NCBI RefSeq assembly: GCF_913058315.1
Contig: NZ_CAJXQY010000040.1
Location: forward strand, 1-33,982
Length of the DNA: 33,982 bases
DNA from: an uncultured Alteromonas sp.
GTDB taxonomy: Bacteria > Pseudomonadota > Gammaproteobacteria > Enterobacterales > Alteromonadaceae
Direction of reading: 5' to 3'
Shown: in pieces, positions 7,553 to 15,719 of the stretch
How the letters are laid out: the number at the start of each line of letters is the position of its first letter
How positions within the stretch are numbered: the stretch's first letter is position 1
The notes under the pieces: generated by a model
Database searches by the model: none
What the model was told of the DNA's origin: nothing
Seen by the model: the letters and a program-made list of their open reading frames with translations, nothing else
Made by a program: the position numbers and the translations under genes

Positions 7553-8767
7553 ATGAAAAAATCAACGATTACTCTCGCACTCATTGCCGCTGGCTTAGTT
7601 TCAGCCCCTTCATTCGCTCAGGAAACAGAAGCGAAAAACTGGGCGGGTATCTACGGCCTTTATCACAGCACGGACGAAGGCAAACCAGAGCCAACCGGCC
7701 AGCTGGACGACGGTTTTGGTCTGGGTGCTGAATACGGTTTCCGCTTCGATGAAAGCTGGGCAGCCAGAGTTTCAGCTTCTTACCTTGATATAGACGGCAC
7801 CAATGGCGGCAGCGACGAAAGCGGCCCAATGTTTGGTGTTGATGCTATGTACTTCTTCCAGGACGACCTTTTTTATGTTTTTGGTGGTTTATACCATCAG
7901 GATCTGGACGATGATTACCAAATGCTGGGTTACGGTATGGGTAAACACTGGGCAGTTAATGACGACGTAGCTGTCATCAGTGAAATTGCCGCTTACCGCG
8001 ATCTGAGCGACAACTTGTATGACTACAGCGTGAAGCTGGGCGTTTCGTACACGTTTGGCAACACTTCCACATACTCAGAGCCAACGCCAGCACCTATGAC
8101 TACCGCAGCACCGACTGACTCAGACTACGATGGTGTGGTAGATACACTGGACAAGTGTCCGGGTACGCCTTCGGGCACCGTGGTAGACAGCATGGGTTGT
8201 AACGCAGATAAAGACGGCGACGGCGTCATTAATAGCAAGGACCAGTGCCCTAACACGCGTGCAGGTGTAGCAGTTGACGGCGTAGGCTGTGCAATTGAGC
8301 CTGATAGCGATAATGACGGCGTTATCGACAGCCAGGATGCCTGCCCGGACACGCCGAAAGGCGACAAAGTACACCCTAACGGTTGTACAGTGTTCACCGA
8401 CAAAGAAGTGTCTATTGAAGTGCGTATCCTGTTTGCCAATAACAGTGCGGATATCGAAGATGCCAACGATCCACAAATCGTCGACCTTGCAGAGTTCCTG
8501 AGCCGTTACGGCAGCACTTCAGCAACGATTGAAGGCCACTCTTCAGCACCTGGCGCTGCGCCGTACAACAAAGACTTGTCTCTGCGTCGCGCTAAAGCAC
8601 TGAAATCAGTACTGGTTAACCAGTACGATATCGATGCCAGCCGTTTAAATACCGTAGGTTACGGTGAAGAACGTCTGTTAGATAGTGCCAACACTAAAGA
8701 AGCGCATCATCTGAATCGTCGCATCGAAGTAAAAGTCAGTGAGATCATTGAAGTACCAGCTCAGTAA
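7553..8767 (+). CDS. OmpA-family outer membrane protein with thrombospondin type 3 repeats
   Basis: A 404-residue outer membrane protein. A Sec signal peptide (MKKSTITLALIAAGLVSAPSFAQ) is followed by an OmpA-type beta-barrel (about 25-180), an acidic linker with three calcium-binding thrombospondin type 3 units (DSDYDGVVDTLDKCPGTP, DKDGDGVINSKDQCPNTR, DSDNDGVIDSQDACPDTP) and a C-terminal OmpA domain (about 285-395). AGGAAG at 7541 decides the ATG at 7553. In the OmpA domain the peptidoglycan-binding loop reads GHSSAPG where most relatives have GHTD, so the Asp that contacts diaminopimelate is missing, while the partner Arg in LSLRRAK is kept. The gene stands alone, ended by a strong terminator. 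Calcium-stabilised linkers suit a marine envelope. Confidence 0.92.
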   Translation: MKKSTITLALIAAGLVSAPSFAQETEAKNWAGIYGLYHSTDEGKPEPTGQLDDGFGLGAEYGFRFDESWAARVSASYLDIDGTNGGSDESGPMFGVDAMYFFQDDLFYVFGGLYHQDLDDDYQMLGYGMGKHWAVNDDVAVISEIAAYRDLSDNLYDYSVKLGVSYTFGNTSTYSEPTPAPMTTAAPTDSDYDGVVDTLDKCPGTPSGTVVDSMGCNADKDGDGVINSKDQCPNTRAGVAVDGVGCAIEPDSDNDGVIDSQDACPDTPKGDKVHPNGCTVFTDKEVSIEVRILFANNSADIEDANDPQIVDLAEFLSRYGSTSATIEGHSSAPGAAPYNKDLSLRRAKALKSVLVNQYDIDASRLNTVGYGEERLLDSANTKEAHHLNRRIEVKVSEIIEVPAQ

Positions 8768-8792
8768 TCAATAACTGAACTAGTCACGATAT

Positions 8793-8820
8793 AAAACGCC
8801 TGCTTTCGCAGGCGTTTTTG
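8793..8820. terminator. Bidirectional intrinsic terminator between the OmpA-like gene and qorB
   Basis: ACGCCTGC pairs with GCAGGCGT around a TTTC loop, flanked by AAA on the left and TTTTG on the right. It ends the plus-strand OmpA-like transcript and probably also the minus-strand qorB transcript. Confidence 0.85.
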
Positions 8821-8843
8821 TTAGTGTAAAGTTTTCCGACTAT

Positions 8844-9695
8844 TTAGAGACTTGCTTTAATCTGCTCTCGCAACGACCGGGTGGGATGACCAAGTAACTG
8901 ACTCAGGACCTTGCTGTCATTAAATAACGCTCCCTGAGCGGCACCTGCATCTGAATCGGCAAGCATGTCAGCCAGGGGTAACGGTAAACCGGCTTGCACC
9001 AGGGCAGCGCTGAATTCTGCCGGCGGTAAATCGATATAAGGAATTTGATTACCTGACGCTTCGCTAAGAATGGCACACAACTGAGCCAGAGTGTAACTTT
9101 CATCACCAGCCAGCTCGTAAACGTTGCCCTGTTGAGGCAACTCACTCAAGAGTACTTTGGCCGCCGCTTCAGCATAATCTTCACGGGCAGCAGAACTAAT
9201 TTTTCCTTCTTTAGCACTGCCGATAAAGCCACCGTTTTCAAGCGCCGGGCCAATACTGGCCAGGTAATTTTCGGTATACCATCCATTGCGTAATAACACG
9301 AACCCGACTCCGCTTTGCGCCAAATATGACTCCGTCGCCTGGTGCTCTGCCGCAAGCATCAAGGGGGAGTTATCAACGTTTAGTAAGCTGGTATAAGCAA
9401 TAAGCTTAACGCCAGTCTGGCTGGCCGCATCAATCACATTTTGATGCTGAGGCACACGCTGCCCCACTTCACTGGAAGAGATTAAAAGTAACTTCTCAAC
9501 TCCGCGCAGAGCGCCTTTGAGAGCCTCAGGCTCAGAGTAATCGGCAGTACGCACTTCCACCCCCAGCTCGCTGAGCTCTGAAGCCTTTTCCGGGTTGCGA
9601 ACCACAGCCACAATATGGCTTGCTGTGCGTTCTTTAAGTAAATGTTTGATAACTAATCGGCCCAATTGGCCCGTCGCACCAGTCACTGCAATCAT
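8844..9695 (-). CDS. qorB: NAD(P)H:quinone oxidoreductase QorB-like, NmrA-type SDR
   Basis: An atypical short-chain dehydrogenase that reduces quinones with NADPH in the cytoplasm. The Rossmann motif GATGQLG lies at residues 6-12, followed by VAVVRNPEKA, GVEKLLLISSSEVGQR, PQHQNVIDAA, AYTSLLNVDNSPL, LLRNGWYTENYL and YELAGDESYTLAQL; these track E. coli QorB (YtfG) almost segment by segment. The length of 283 residues matches (286). It is divergent from a QorR-like regulator, as in E. coli ytfG/ytfH, so it is probably induced by quinones or other electrophiles through that protein. Identification is strong; the physiological substrate is unknown. Confidence 0.92.
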   Translation of the reverse strand: MIAVTGATGQLGRLVIKHLLKERTASHIVAVVRNPEKASELSELGVEVRTADYSEPEALKGALRGVEKLLLISSSEVGQRVPQHQNVIDAASQTGVKLIAYTSLLNVDNSPLMLAAEHQATESYLAQSGVGFVLLRNGWYTENYLASIGPALENGGFIGSAKEGKISSAAREDYAEAAAKVLLSELPQQGNVYELAGDESYTLAQLCAILSEASGNQIPYIDLPPAEFSAALVQAGLPLPLADMLADSDAGAAQGALFNDSKVLSQLLGHPTRSLREQIKASL

Positions 9696-9763
9696 TCTTT
9701 GCTCCTTGGTTGTTTGTTGTCTGGACTGATAACTATTTTGCGCTTAAACTAACTAAAAGAAAG

Positions 9764-9783
9764 TACGCACCTTTTGGTAAGTA
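9764..9783. promoter_or_regulatory. Candidate QorR operator
   Basis: An imperfect inverted repeat, TAC-GC-ACC-TTTT-GGT-AA-GTA, lies in the 120-nt gap between the divergent qorB and qorR genes. HxlR-family proteins bind as dimers to such dyads in the shared promoter region. The assignment is inferred from symmetry and position only. Confidence 0.45.
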
Positions 9784-9815
9784 TGATTTCCACCACCAGC
9801 AACGGAGTTTAAACG

Positions 9816-10229
9816 ATGAATAACAGTGCCACTGCCGGCACAGATCCCACCCTGACGGATAAATTTCAACGGGGAAATGTGCTGGCAAATAGCTGCCCTT
9901 CTCGAGGCATATTGCAGGATGTCACCAGTCGATGGGGTGTCTTGGTGTTATTTGCATTGTTGCAGGGTACGCATCGTTTTAGTGAATTACGCAAGACCAT
10001 TACGGGTGTGAGTGAGAAAATGCTTTCTCAAACCTTACACGCGCTGGAAGCGGATGGTTTCGTACTGCGCACCGCTCACCCGGTAATTCCTCCTCACGTG
10101 GAGTACAGCCTGACCAGTTCTGGTCGCGAAGTGGCCGCACGGGTAGAAGAGCTGGTGAATTGGATTGAGGTGAATATAAACCCGATCTTAAGTGCCCGCG
10201 ATGAGTATGCGGCTCATAAATCAGCATAA
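9816..10229 (+). CDS. qorR: HxlR-family redox-sensing regulator QorR-like
   Basis: A 137-residue winged-helix repressor of the HxlR family. The core CPSRGILQDVTSRWGVLVL, RFSELRKTITGVSEKMLSQTL, HALEADGFVLR and VIPPHVEYSLTSSG matches E. coli QorR (YtfH). The single conserved Cys in the CPSR motif is the redox/electrophile sensor in characterised relatives, and it is the only Cys in the protein. The N-terminal 20 residues are longer than usual and probably disordered. It probably represses qorB, and perhaps itself, through the dyad in the intergenic region. Confidence 0.9.
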   Translation: MNNSATAGTDPTLTDKFQRGNVLANSCPSRGILQDVTSRWGVLVLFALLQGTHRFSELRKTITGVSEKMLSQTLHALEADGFVLRTAHPVIPPHVEYSLTSSGREVAARVEELVNWIEVNINPILSARDEYAAHKSA

Positions 10230-10451
10230 GCCTCCTGGCCGGAACACAAAACATGACATCGCCTCTGTGGCTGGTGCTTGCATATTCACCGCTTAATTAT
10301 TATTCTCGATAAAGTCTGTAAGCGGGCAGAGAGAATGTTTGTGCCGCGGTTCAGCCCCCATCATAAGACTGGCAGGGATTGCCAAAAGCCCTTATCAGTT
10401 TTGTTTTAAAACAGCGCTTTGGCGTTACGCAATATTTGTTGAGAATGTTTT
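10230..10451. other. Non-coding gap before the glycosyltransferase island
   Basis: Two hundred and twenty-two bases with no convincing gene, terminator or promoter. It is the left boundary of the AT-richer glycosyltransferase genes. No direct repeat or tRNA end that would mark an integration site was seen. Confidence 0.5.
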
Positions 10452-11408
10452 ATGTCCTGTGCCATTTCTGTATTAATGCCGGTATTAAATGGCGATTTCA
10501 CCCACTTATCTGAAGCAATCAACAGCATTCTCAGACAATCATTCGGGGACTTTGAGTTCTTAATTGTGGATGATGGCAGTAACCAGGAGACCAAAGAATT
10601 TCTGGCCGACTATGCAGCAAAAGATGCACGCATCATCATTATCACTAACCCAACCAACATTGGTGTGGGTAACTCTTTGAATAAGGGGCTTGAACAAGCG
10701 TCAGGACGCTACGTCGCCAGGCATGACGCCGACGACGTGGCTCATCCCGAACGCCTTGCCAAACAGTTTGCTTACATGGAAGCCCATCCCTCCATTGTAT
10801 TAAGTTGTACCACGGTAAATCATATCGATATGCAGGGCCAAAACATTGGCGGCTATCCGGTAAGCACCGACAGCGACTTACTCGAAGCAGAGCTACTGCT
10901 AAATAGCAGGTTGTGTCATCCAAGCCTGATGTTTCGGACCAAAGAAATCCGCGATAACGGTGGTTATCCGGTAACAAAAAGTGCCCAGGATTATTTGTTA
11001 TACCTTAAATCGCTTAAAGCCGGCTTTAAGTTCGGCGGGATTGACGAGCCTCTGGTTGACTACCGAATCAATACCGAAAGTATCACTCGCAAAAACCGAG
11101 GCAAGCAATTATCCACAGCGCAAGCTGGCTCTTACCAGCATGTTACCCGGCTGGTCGGCGAAATAGACCCGCAGGCATTTGAACGCTTTTGGTTTTTTGT
11201 GGCGACTCAGGGCCAGAGCACTCTGCGTATCAGCGATATAAAAACCCTTCGTCCTCTGCTCAGCTATATTCAGCAGCATCCCGCTTATTACCAGGCCTGG
11301 AAAGGTTCGTTTCGCTATGTGTCCCGCAATGCGCTAGATCTAGGATTTTCGATTCAGAAACTCATGATTGCCATTTATTTCCGCTATTTTTTTAACGCAC
11401 TTTATTAA
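10452..11408 (+). CDS. Glycosyltransferase family 2
   Basis: A GT-A fold inverting glycosyltransferase of 318 residues. The N-terminal nucleotide-sugar domain shows SVLMPVLNGDFTHLSEAINS, FEFLIVDDGSN, NIGVGNSLNKGLEQASGRYVARHDADD (given here in two pieces: NIGVGNSLNKGLEQ and ASGRYVARHDADD), where DADD is the metal-binding DXD. LCHPSLMFR and AQDYLLYLKSLKAG give the acceptor and catalytic-base region (QDY). A hydrophobic patch near the C-terminus may attach to the membrane. Sugar and acceptor cannot be told. Its stop overlaps the next start by one base (TAATG), so it is coupled to that gene in a three-gene island. Confidence 0.88.
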   Translation: MSCAISVLMPVLNGDFTHLSEAINSILRQSFGDFEFLIVDDGSNQETKEFLADYAAKDARIIIITNPTNIGVGNSLNKGLEQASGRYVARHDADDVAHPERLAKQFAYMEAHPSIVLSCTTVNHIDMQGQNIGGYPVSTDSDLLEAELLLNSRLCHPSLMFRTKEIRDNGGYPVTKSAQDYLLYLKSLKAGFKFGGIDEPLVDYRINTESITRKNRGKQLSTAQAGSYQHVTRLVGEIDPQAFERFWFFVATQGQSTLRISDIKTLRPLLSYIQQHPAYYQAWKGSFRYVSRNALDLGFSIQKLMIAIYFRYFFNALY

Positions 11409-12400
11409 TGGAGCACTGTGTGGAGGTTTACTTTTATCACCCCGACTTTTCCAATTATACAGAAGATCAAATACTAGCATTGGAAGAAGATTGGCGTTAT
11501 TTCGCAACCGGACCAAAAGTTTGGATTGTTCAAACTTACATCAGATTAAAAAAAGCGGGATATCCGGTAATCGCTATCTCAGAACCGCCAAAGACAGGAG
11601 TAGTGGTTCTGCATTATGAGCAATTCACGACATTTTGGAACAGCGCCCCTTCAACAAGAGGCATTGTAACTGTTGTGGTGAGAGCGGACCGGATTGAAAA
11701 TAAATTTTCAGACTTTGAGGTCCTTCAAAATCAACATTTTGCAGATGAGAAGAAACTCTTTTTCATACCCCACTGGCCACAACCGAATATTATTCAGCGT
11801 AATAACGCCAGAGGCACAACGATCAAGAACATTGCATTCAAAGGCTTCCTAAGCAATTTACATCCAATACTTGAGTCTGATGAATGGAAGCAGTTTTTAG
11901 CCCAACGAAACATTGAATGGATAGCTGATGGTCAACAATGGGATAGCCTGGATGCCCGGTACGATTTAATTAACTGGAATGACTATAGTGAAACCGACCT
12001 CATTGTTGCCTTGAGGCAGGATTTAGCTCGCAATTATCCGGATAAACCCGCCTCCAAATTAATTAATGGCTGGACTGCTCAGGTGCCTTGCATACTTGGT
12101 CCGGAAATCGCGTATCAGGAACTGAGAAGAAGTGAACTGGATTATATTGAAGTTAACGATTTAAAACCGTTAATGGTGGCGGTGGATCACTTGATTAATA
12201 ACCCGGATGTTTATCAAAAAATGATAAGTAATGGTATATCCCGGGCTAAAGAGTTCTCTGTCGACAGTATCATTGAACGGTGGGGCAAGCTTCTGTTTGA
12301 AAAAATCATACCTCAGGCTAGCCGACCAGTTTCAAAATTATATTACTCCTTGTCGATCGGGGAGCGCAGAAAATTTAAACAGTTGATTAGTAATAGCTGA
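11408..12400 (+). CDS. Putative GT-B fold glycosyltransferase
   Basis: A 330-residue protein with no strong motif in its first half. From about residue 215 it reads like the donor-binding half of GT4-type enzymes: KPASKLINGWTAQVPCILGP, then ELDYIEVND and a helix ending in NPDVYQKMISNGISRAKEFS, the usual pattern in which a glycosyltransferase fills its C-terminal Rossmann domain. The N-terminal region has GPKVWIVQTYIRLKKAGYPV, resembling an acceptor-side Rossmann domain. Base composition is visibly lower in G+C than in the flanking housekeeping genes. Start ATG overlaps the previous stop. The function is inferred from pattern and neighbours; substrate unknown. Confidence 0.6.
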   Translation: MEHCVEVYFYHPDFSNYTEDQILALEEDWRYFATGPKVWIVQTYIRLKKAGYPVIAISEPPKTGVVVLHYEQFTTFWNSAPSTRGIVTVVVRADRIENKFSDFEVLQNQHFADEKKLFFIPHWPQPNIIQRNNARGTTIKNIAFKGFLSNLHPILESDEWKQFLAQRNIEWIADGQQWDSLDARYDLINWNDYSETDLIVALRQDLARNYPDKPASKLINGWTAQVPCILGPEIAYQELRRSELDYIEVNDLKPLMVAVDHLINNPDVYQKMISNGISRAKEFSVDSIIERWGKLLFEKIIPQASRPVSKLYYSLSIGERRKFKQLISNS

Positions 12401-12408
12401 GTATAGCA

Positions 12409-13290
12409 ATGAGAAATAACCCTGTAACATTAGCAAACTACTGGATCGTATTTGTTGTTTATTCGTCTTCTCGACTGGCCGAAAAACATCAACGCTTTTC
12501 AGCATTATTTGAGCTTTTCAGATCATTTGGGGCTGAGGGCGTTGTGATTGTCAATAATGCAGCAGGGAATGACGCTGCGGCAATCGACGCATTCTTCGCA
12601 GATTCAACAGCTGAGGTTATTGCCGGAACCAATCAAAATGCCGAGTTTTCCGGATGGATAGAAGGATTAAGCTATTTAAGAGAAAACAAAAAAATCGATG
12701 ACTCCACTTCTTTTATACTGTTAAATGATACCGTGTTTAGTCATTACCCATTGTATCTCTCTTCAATACTGCGATACCTGAGGTCTGCCCCGCATGTTCA
12801 TCAACACACCACACCAGCAATATGCGGTAGTCTCCACAAAATGTCCCAGCGTGAATGCAATGTATTGGGATTGAAGCTTCCGTCATTTGTTGCCACGGCA
12901 ATATTTATGGTCAACGCCAAAGCGGCAAACTTACTTGTTGACCAATGCCAGAGAGTATTTAACGAATGGCAAAATGTCTCCATAAAGCAAGCTGATTCAT
13001 TTTCACTGTTGAAGCAATTTTATAATGAATCAGGCGCGTACTATGTAGGCGGCTGGCTATTCTCTGGTGGATGGTATAACAGCAGTAGTTTTGACACTTT
13101 TGATAAAAACTTATTACGTTTAAAGCTGACCGCAATAATGTGTGAGCATAGTATTTCGGCCAGAGTGCTGGCCGAGCAGGGCGAACTGATCGACTATGAA
13201 AGCCTGACGCCTTCTAAAGGCTTACTTGGCACATTGAAGCAGTTCAACATGAAACAACTATTCGCTATTCTCAGGTACCGCAACAGTTGA
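12409..13290 (+). CDS. Uncharacterised protein of the glycosyltransferase island, possibly GT-A-like
   Basis: A 293-residue protein that I cannot place in a named family. It has a beta-alpha start (YWIVFVVYSSSRLAEKHQRF), VVIVNNAAGND, then NAEFSGWIEGLSYL and SFILLNDTVFSHYP. A stretch of the kind NxEFxGWxxGL followed by ILLNDT is the layout of GT-A transferases in which the Asn-Asp pair takes the DXD place, and GGWLFSGGWYN may be the acceptor side. It has no signal peptide and no long membrane helix. It follows the GT-B-like gene by 8 nt and is AT-rich like it. The glycan role is inferred from context. Confidence 0.5.
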   Translation: MRNNPVTLANYWIVFVVYSSSRLAEKHQRFSALFELFRSFGAEGVVIVNNAAGNDAAAIDAFFADSTAEVIAGTNQNAEFSGWIEGLSYLRENKKIDDSTSFILLNDTVFSHYPLYLSSILRYLRSAPHVHQHTTPAICGSLHKMSQRECNVLGLKLPSFVATAIFMVNAKAANLLVDQCQRVFNEWQNVSIKQADSFSLLKQFYNESGAYYVGGWLFSGGWYNSSSFDTFDKNLLRLKLTAIMCEHSISARVLAEQGELIDYESLTPSKGLLGTLKQFNMKQLFAILRYRNS

Positions 13291-13315
13291 TCCGTATAAA
13301 TCAGGCAACTTTAGT

Positions 13316-14548
13316 CTAAGTAACCGTTTGCAATGATTGATAGGCTTCGCTTAAATAGTCTTTGTTTTCAATAATTAACTTAAGCTTATTCACAGCAATC
13401 CAAAGTTCTTCAAAACTGACATAAAGCGGTGTAAAGCCGATTCTGAGTAAGTCGGGCGCTCTGAAGTCGGCAATAACGCCGGCATCTATCCAGGCCTGAC
13501 AAATCGCATAAGCCTGCTCATGCTGAAAAGCCAGCTGGCTGCCCCTTTCTAAAGCGGAGTCAGGCGATACACAAACCAATTCTTTATCCAGCTCACAGGC
13601 CTTAAGACACTCAAGGAAGAATTCCCCCATGGCCAGGGATTTCTGTCTGACTTGCAACATATCGACTTGTGACCAGATAGAAAGGGCAGCCTCTAACACA
13701 CTCATGGCTATCACTGCTGGCGTACCGGATAGGTTTTGTTTTACCCCTTGCACTGGTGCGTAGTCTGAATCGAAACTAAAGGGGGCAGCGTGTCCCATCC
13801 AGCCGCTTAACGGCTGCTTAAAGGCGGTCTGATGACGATGAGCGACATAAATAAATGCTGGCGCACCGGGGCCACCATTAAGGTATTTGTAAGTACAACC
13901 TACGGCAAAGTCCGCCTTACACTCATCAAGCTTTACCGGCAATGCGCCGGCAGAATGCGCCAGGTCCCATATCACCAGAATGCCCCTGGCATGAGCTGCT
14001 TCGGTGATGCGCTGCATATCCAGCAACCGTCCACTGCGGAAATTGACCTGGGTCAGTAACAGCATAGCTACACTCTCATCCAGTTGCGCCTCAATATCAC
14101 TTTCATCGCTCAGCACCAGTTCACAGGACGCTGCTCCCAATTGTTGCTTAAGCCCTTCAATCACATAAATATCGGTGGGGAAATTATCCTTTGTGGTCAC
14201 AACTTTTTGGCGCCCTTGCTGCATCTTCAGTGCGCCGCTTAATACTTTAAAGAGGTTCACCGAGATAGAGTCACAGCAAATCACCTGGCCTGGCGCAGCA
14301 CCAATAACCGGTGCAATCAATTCACCGCATTGCTGAGGCAAATCAATCCAGGCGTGCTGGTTCCAACTGGTGATAAGGTCTTGCCCCCACTGCTGATTAA
14401 CGACCTCAACAGCCCGTTCCTTAGCCGCAACAGGTAATGGCCCCAGTGAGTTACCATCCAGATAAACCGTGTTTTGCGGTAGCAAAAACTGCTGGCGAAG
14501 TCCGGCAAGGCTATCCTGCTTATCGAGTGTTTGCGCTGTGGACAACAT
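13316..14548 (-). CDS. kynU: Kynureninase
   Basis: A PLP enzyme that splits kynurenine to anthranilate and alanine (or 3-hydroxykynurenine to 3-hydroxyanthranilate). The 410 residues fit the family. Seen are VYLDGNSLGPLP at the N-terminus, the PLP-ring pair in WDLAHSAGALP (Asp195, His198), and the Schiff-base lysine Lys221 in CTYKYLNGGPGAP; RIGFTPLYVSFEEL closes the C-terminal domain. Its ATG overlaps by one base the stop of the upstream lipoprotein hydrolase, so the two are translationally coupled. No tryptophan dioxygenase or anthranilate-using gene lies in the window. The three-prime neighbour is the convergent glycosyltransferase island, and no terminator is evident between them. Confidence 0.94.
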   Translation of the reverse strand: MLSTAQTLDKQDSLAGLRQQFLLPQNTVYLDGNSLGPLPVAAKERAVEVVNQQWGQDLITSWNQHAWIDLPQQCGELIAPVIGAAPGQVICCDSISVNLFKVLSGALKMQQGRQKVVTTKDNFPTDIYVIEGLKQQLGAASCELVLSDESDIEAQLDESVAMLLLTQVNFRSGRLLDMQRITEAAHARGILVIWDLAHSAGALPVKLDECKADFAVGCTYKYLNGGPGAPAFIYVAHRHQTAFKQPLSGWMGHAAPFSFDSDYAPVQGVKQNLSGTPAVIAMSVLEAALSIWSQVDMLQVRQKSLAMGEFFLECLKACELDKELVCVSPDSALERGSQLAFQHEQAYAICQAWIDAGVIADFRAPDLLRIGFTPLYVSFEELWIAVNKLKLIIENKDYLSEAYQSLQTVT

Positions 14549-15384
14549 TATTCAGCTCCTTTCAGCAACTGATTGAGAAACAGCTGATACGCAGGCGTTT
14601 CGCTGTGCAGCCAGTCGAAATGACCAGCGCCTTCGCTGATAATCACTTCGCTCCCGGCCAGCTCACTTTGTGTTACCGGTACAATGCTATCGGCATCGCC
14701 CTGGAGCAAAATTACCGGTGCGGTAATACTGAGCGTGTTCGGCGTTGCCGCCTTGTAGGCTTCTGGGTATTCATCTGGTGCACCGTTAAAGAACTGCGGC
14801 GTGGCGGTCTGACAACTATTAGTGCCTTTGGCATAGGCAGCCGGATCGGTAATAGCTGCCAACCCAATTACGCCGTCAACTGAAAAAGACAAAGACTGCG
14901 CAGCCAGCAAAGCTAAGTGCCCGCCAGCTGAGTGCCCTGCCAGATAAACCGGCACATCGCCGAGTGATTGTTCATCCAGCCATTGTTTTACTTCAGGCAA
15001 CGCCTGTTGTATATCCGATAACGTGCCGGGCCAGCCACCACCAGAATCTCCTGTGCGGCGGTATTCAATGGCAAAGGTAGCCACGCCCTGTTTAGCCAGC
15101 GCAGTGAACATGCCACGGGCATGGGTGTAATCAAATGCGTTAAGCCAGCAACCACCGTGAATAAAAATTAACGTGCTCACTGGTTTATCCTGGGCGGGCC
15201 AATAGTAAATACGCTGCAACGTGCTGTCTGAATAGGCAATATTGGATGCTGCAATCTGATAACGCTGGCTGAGAACTTCATTGTACGCGACATTCTTAGC
15301 GTCACGTGCTGCCGTCTTATCGGGTGCAGACTGACATGCCTGGAGAACGACCAATACGGCCAGGAGGCTAATTATTCTTATCAT
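14548..15384 (-). CDS. Lipoprotein alpha/beta hydrolase, arylformamidase-like
   Basis: A 278-residue hydrolase with a lipoprotein signal (MIRIISLLAVLVVLQAC, lipobox LQAC, Cys17). The catalytic set is visible: oxyanion HGGCW, nucleophile GHSAGGH, acid LQGDADSIVP and histidine GAGHFDWLH. HGGxW with GHSAGxH is the pattern of animal-type kynurenine formamidase (AFMID), and coupling to kynU makes N-formylkynurenine a natural candidate substrate. The odd point is the lipobox: the enzyme should sit outside the cytoplasm, whereas kynureninase is cytoplasmic. Residue 19 after the Cys (QS) shows no Asp+2 inner-membrane retention signal, so the outer membrane is likely. It could instead be a general esterase. 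Expression is probably from a promoter in the gap upstream (TTAATT, 16 nt, TATAGT on the minus strand). Confidence 0.75.
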   Translation of the reverse strand: MIRIISLLAVLVVLQACQSAPDKTAARDAKNVAYNEVLSQRYQIAASNIAYSDSTLQRIYYWPAQDKPVSTLIFIHGGCWLNAFDYTHARGMFTALAKQGVATFAIEYRRTGDSGGGWPGTLSDIQQALPEVKQWLDEQSLGDVPVYLAGHSAGGHLALLAAQSLSFSVDGVIGLAAITDPAAYAKGTNSCQTATPQFFNGAPDEYPEAYKAATPNTLSITAPVILLQGDADSIVPVTQSELAGSEVIISEGAGHFDWLHSETPAYQLFLNQLLKGAE

Positions 15385-15719
15385 GGGTTACTCTTCTACT
15401 CTGATTCATAGACGCACTATAACTCCTGCTGTGCTGGAATTAAGCGGGTCATCAGAGTAACGGCTATTGAAAACCGGTGCAATAAGCCGCTTAACTCCAT
15501 TTTAAGCCGCAACAAGTTAGTAAGTACACACACTCAACAAAAAATCAAAATAAATAGGGTGTCATATCTCTTGTCATATGCCAGTCGGCATCGGGTCACC
15601 CTGGTGTCGTCACACCTGATGGCCCAAATCTGCTGCAATAGCGGCGTCGAATCATTACACCCCGTTTTGATACGGCGAACTGAAATGACAGGTTATTTTA
15701 TAGGTATGGAGTCCGGAAT
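15385..15719. other. Intergenic region between two divergent operons
   Basis: The 335-nt divergent space should carry promoters for both sides. On the kynU side there is a modest TTAATT-16-TATAGT. In the middle TGTCATAT occurs twice (15560-15567 and 15572-15579), a direct repeat of 12-nt period that could bind a regulator. Further right are the short inverted repeats GGTGT...ACACC. No reading frame or RNA gene was recognised. Confidence 0.45.

Noticed and set aside
8119..8380. Tandem DNA repeat in the OmpA-like gene
   Set aside because: The repeats are at the protein level (thrombospondin type 3 units) and the DNA has diverged, so no separate repeat element is called.
8120..8476. Long minus-strand open frames opposite the calcium-repeat region of the OmpA-like gene
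   Set aside because: They mirror the repetitive coding strand (Asp/Gly-rich codons) and have no ribosome site or family likeness.
9700..10230. HxlR regulator as a general MarR-type multidrug regulator
   Set aside because: The CPSR motif, divergence from a QorB-like gene and segment-by-segment likeness to YtfH fit QorR better.
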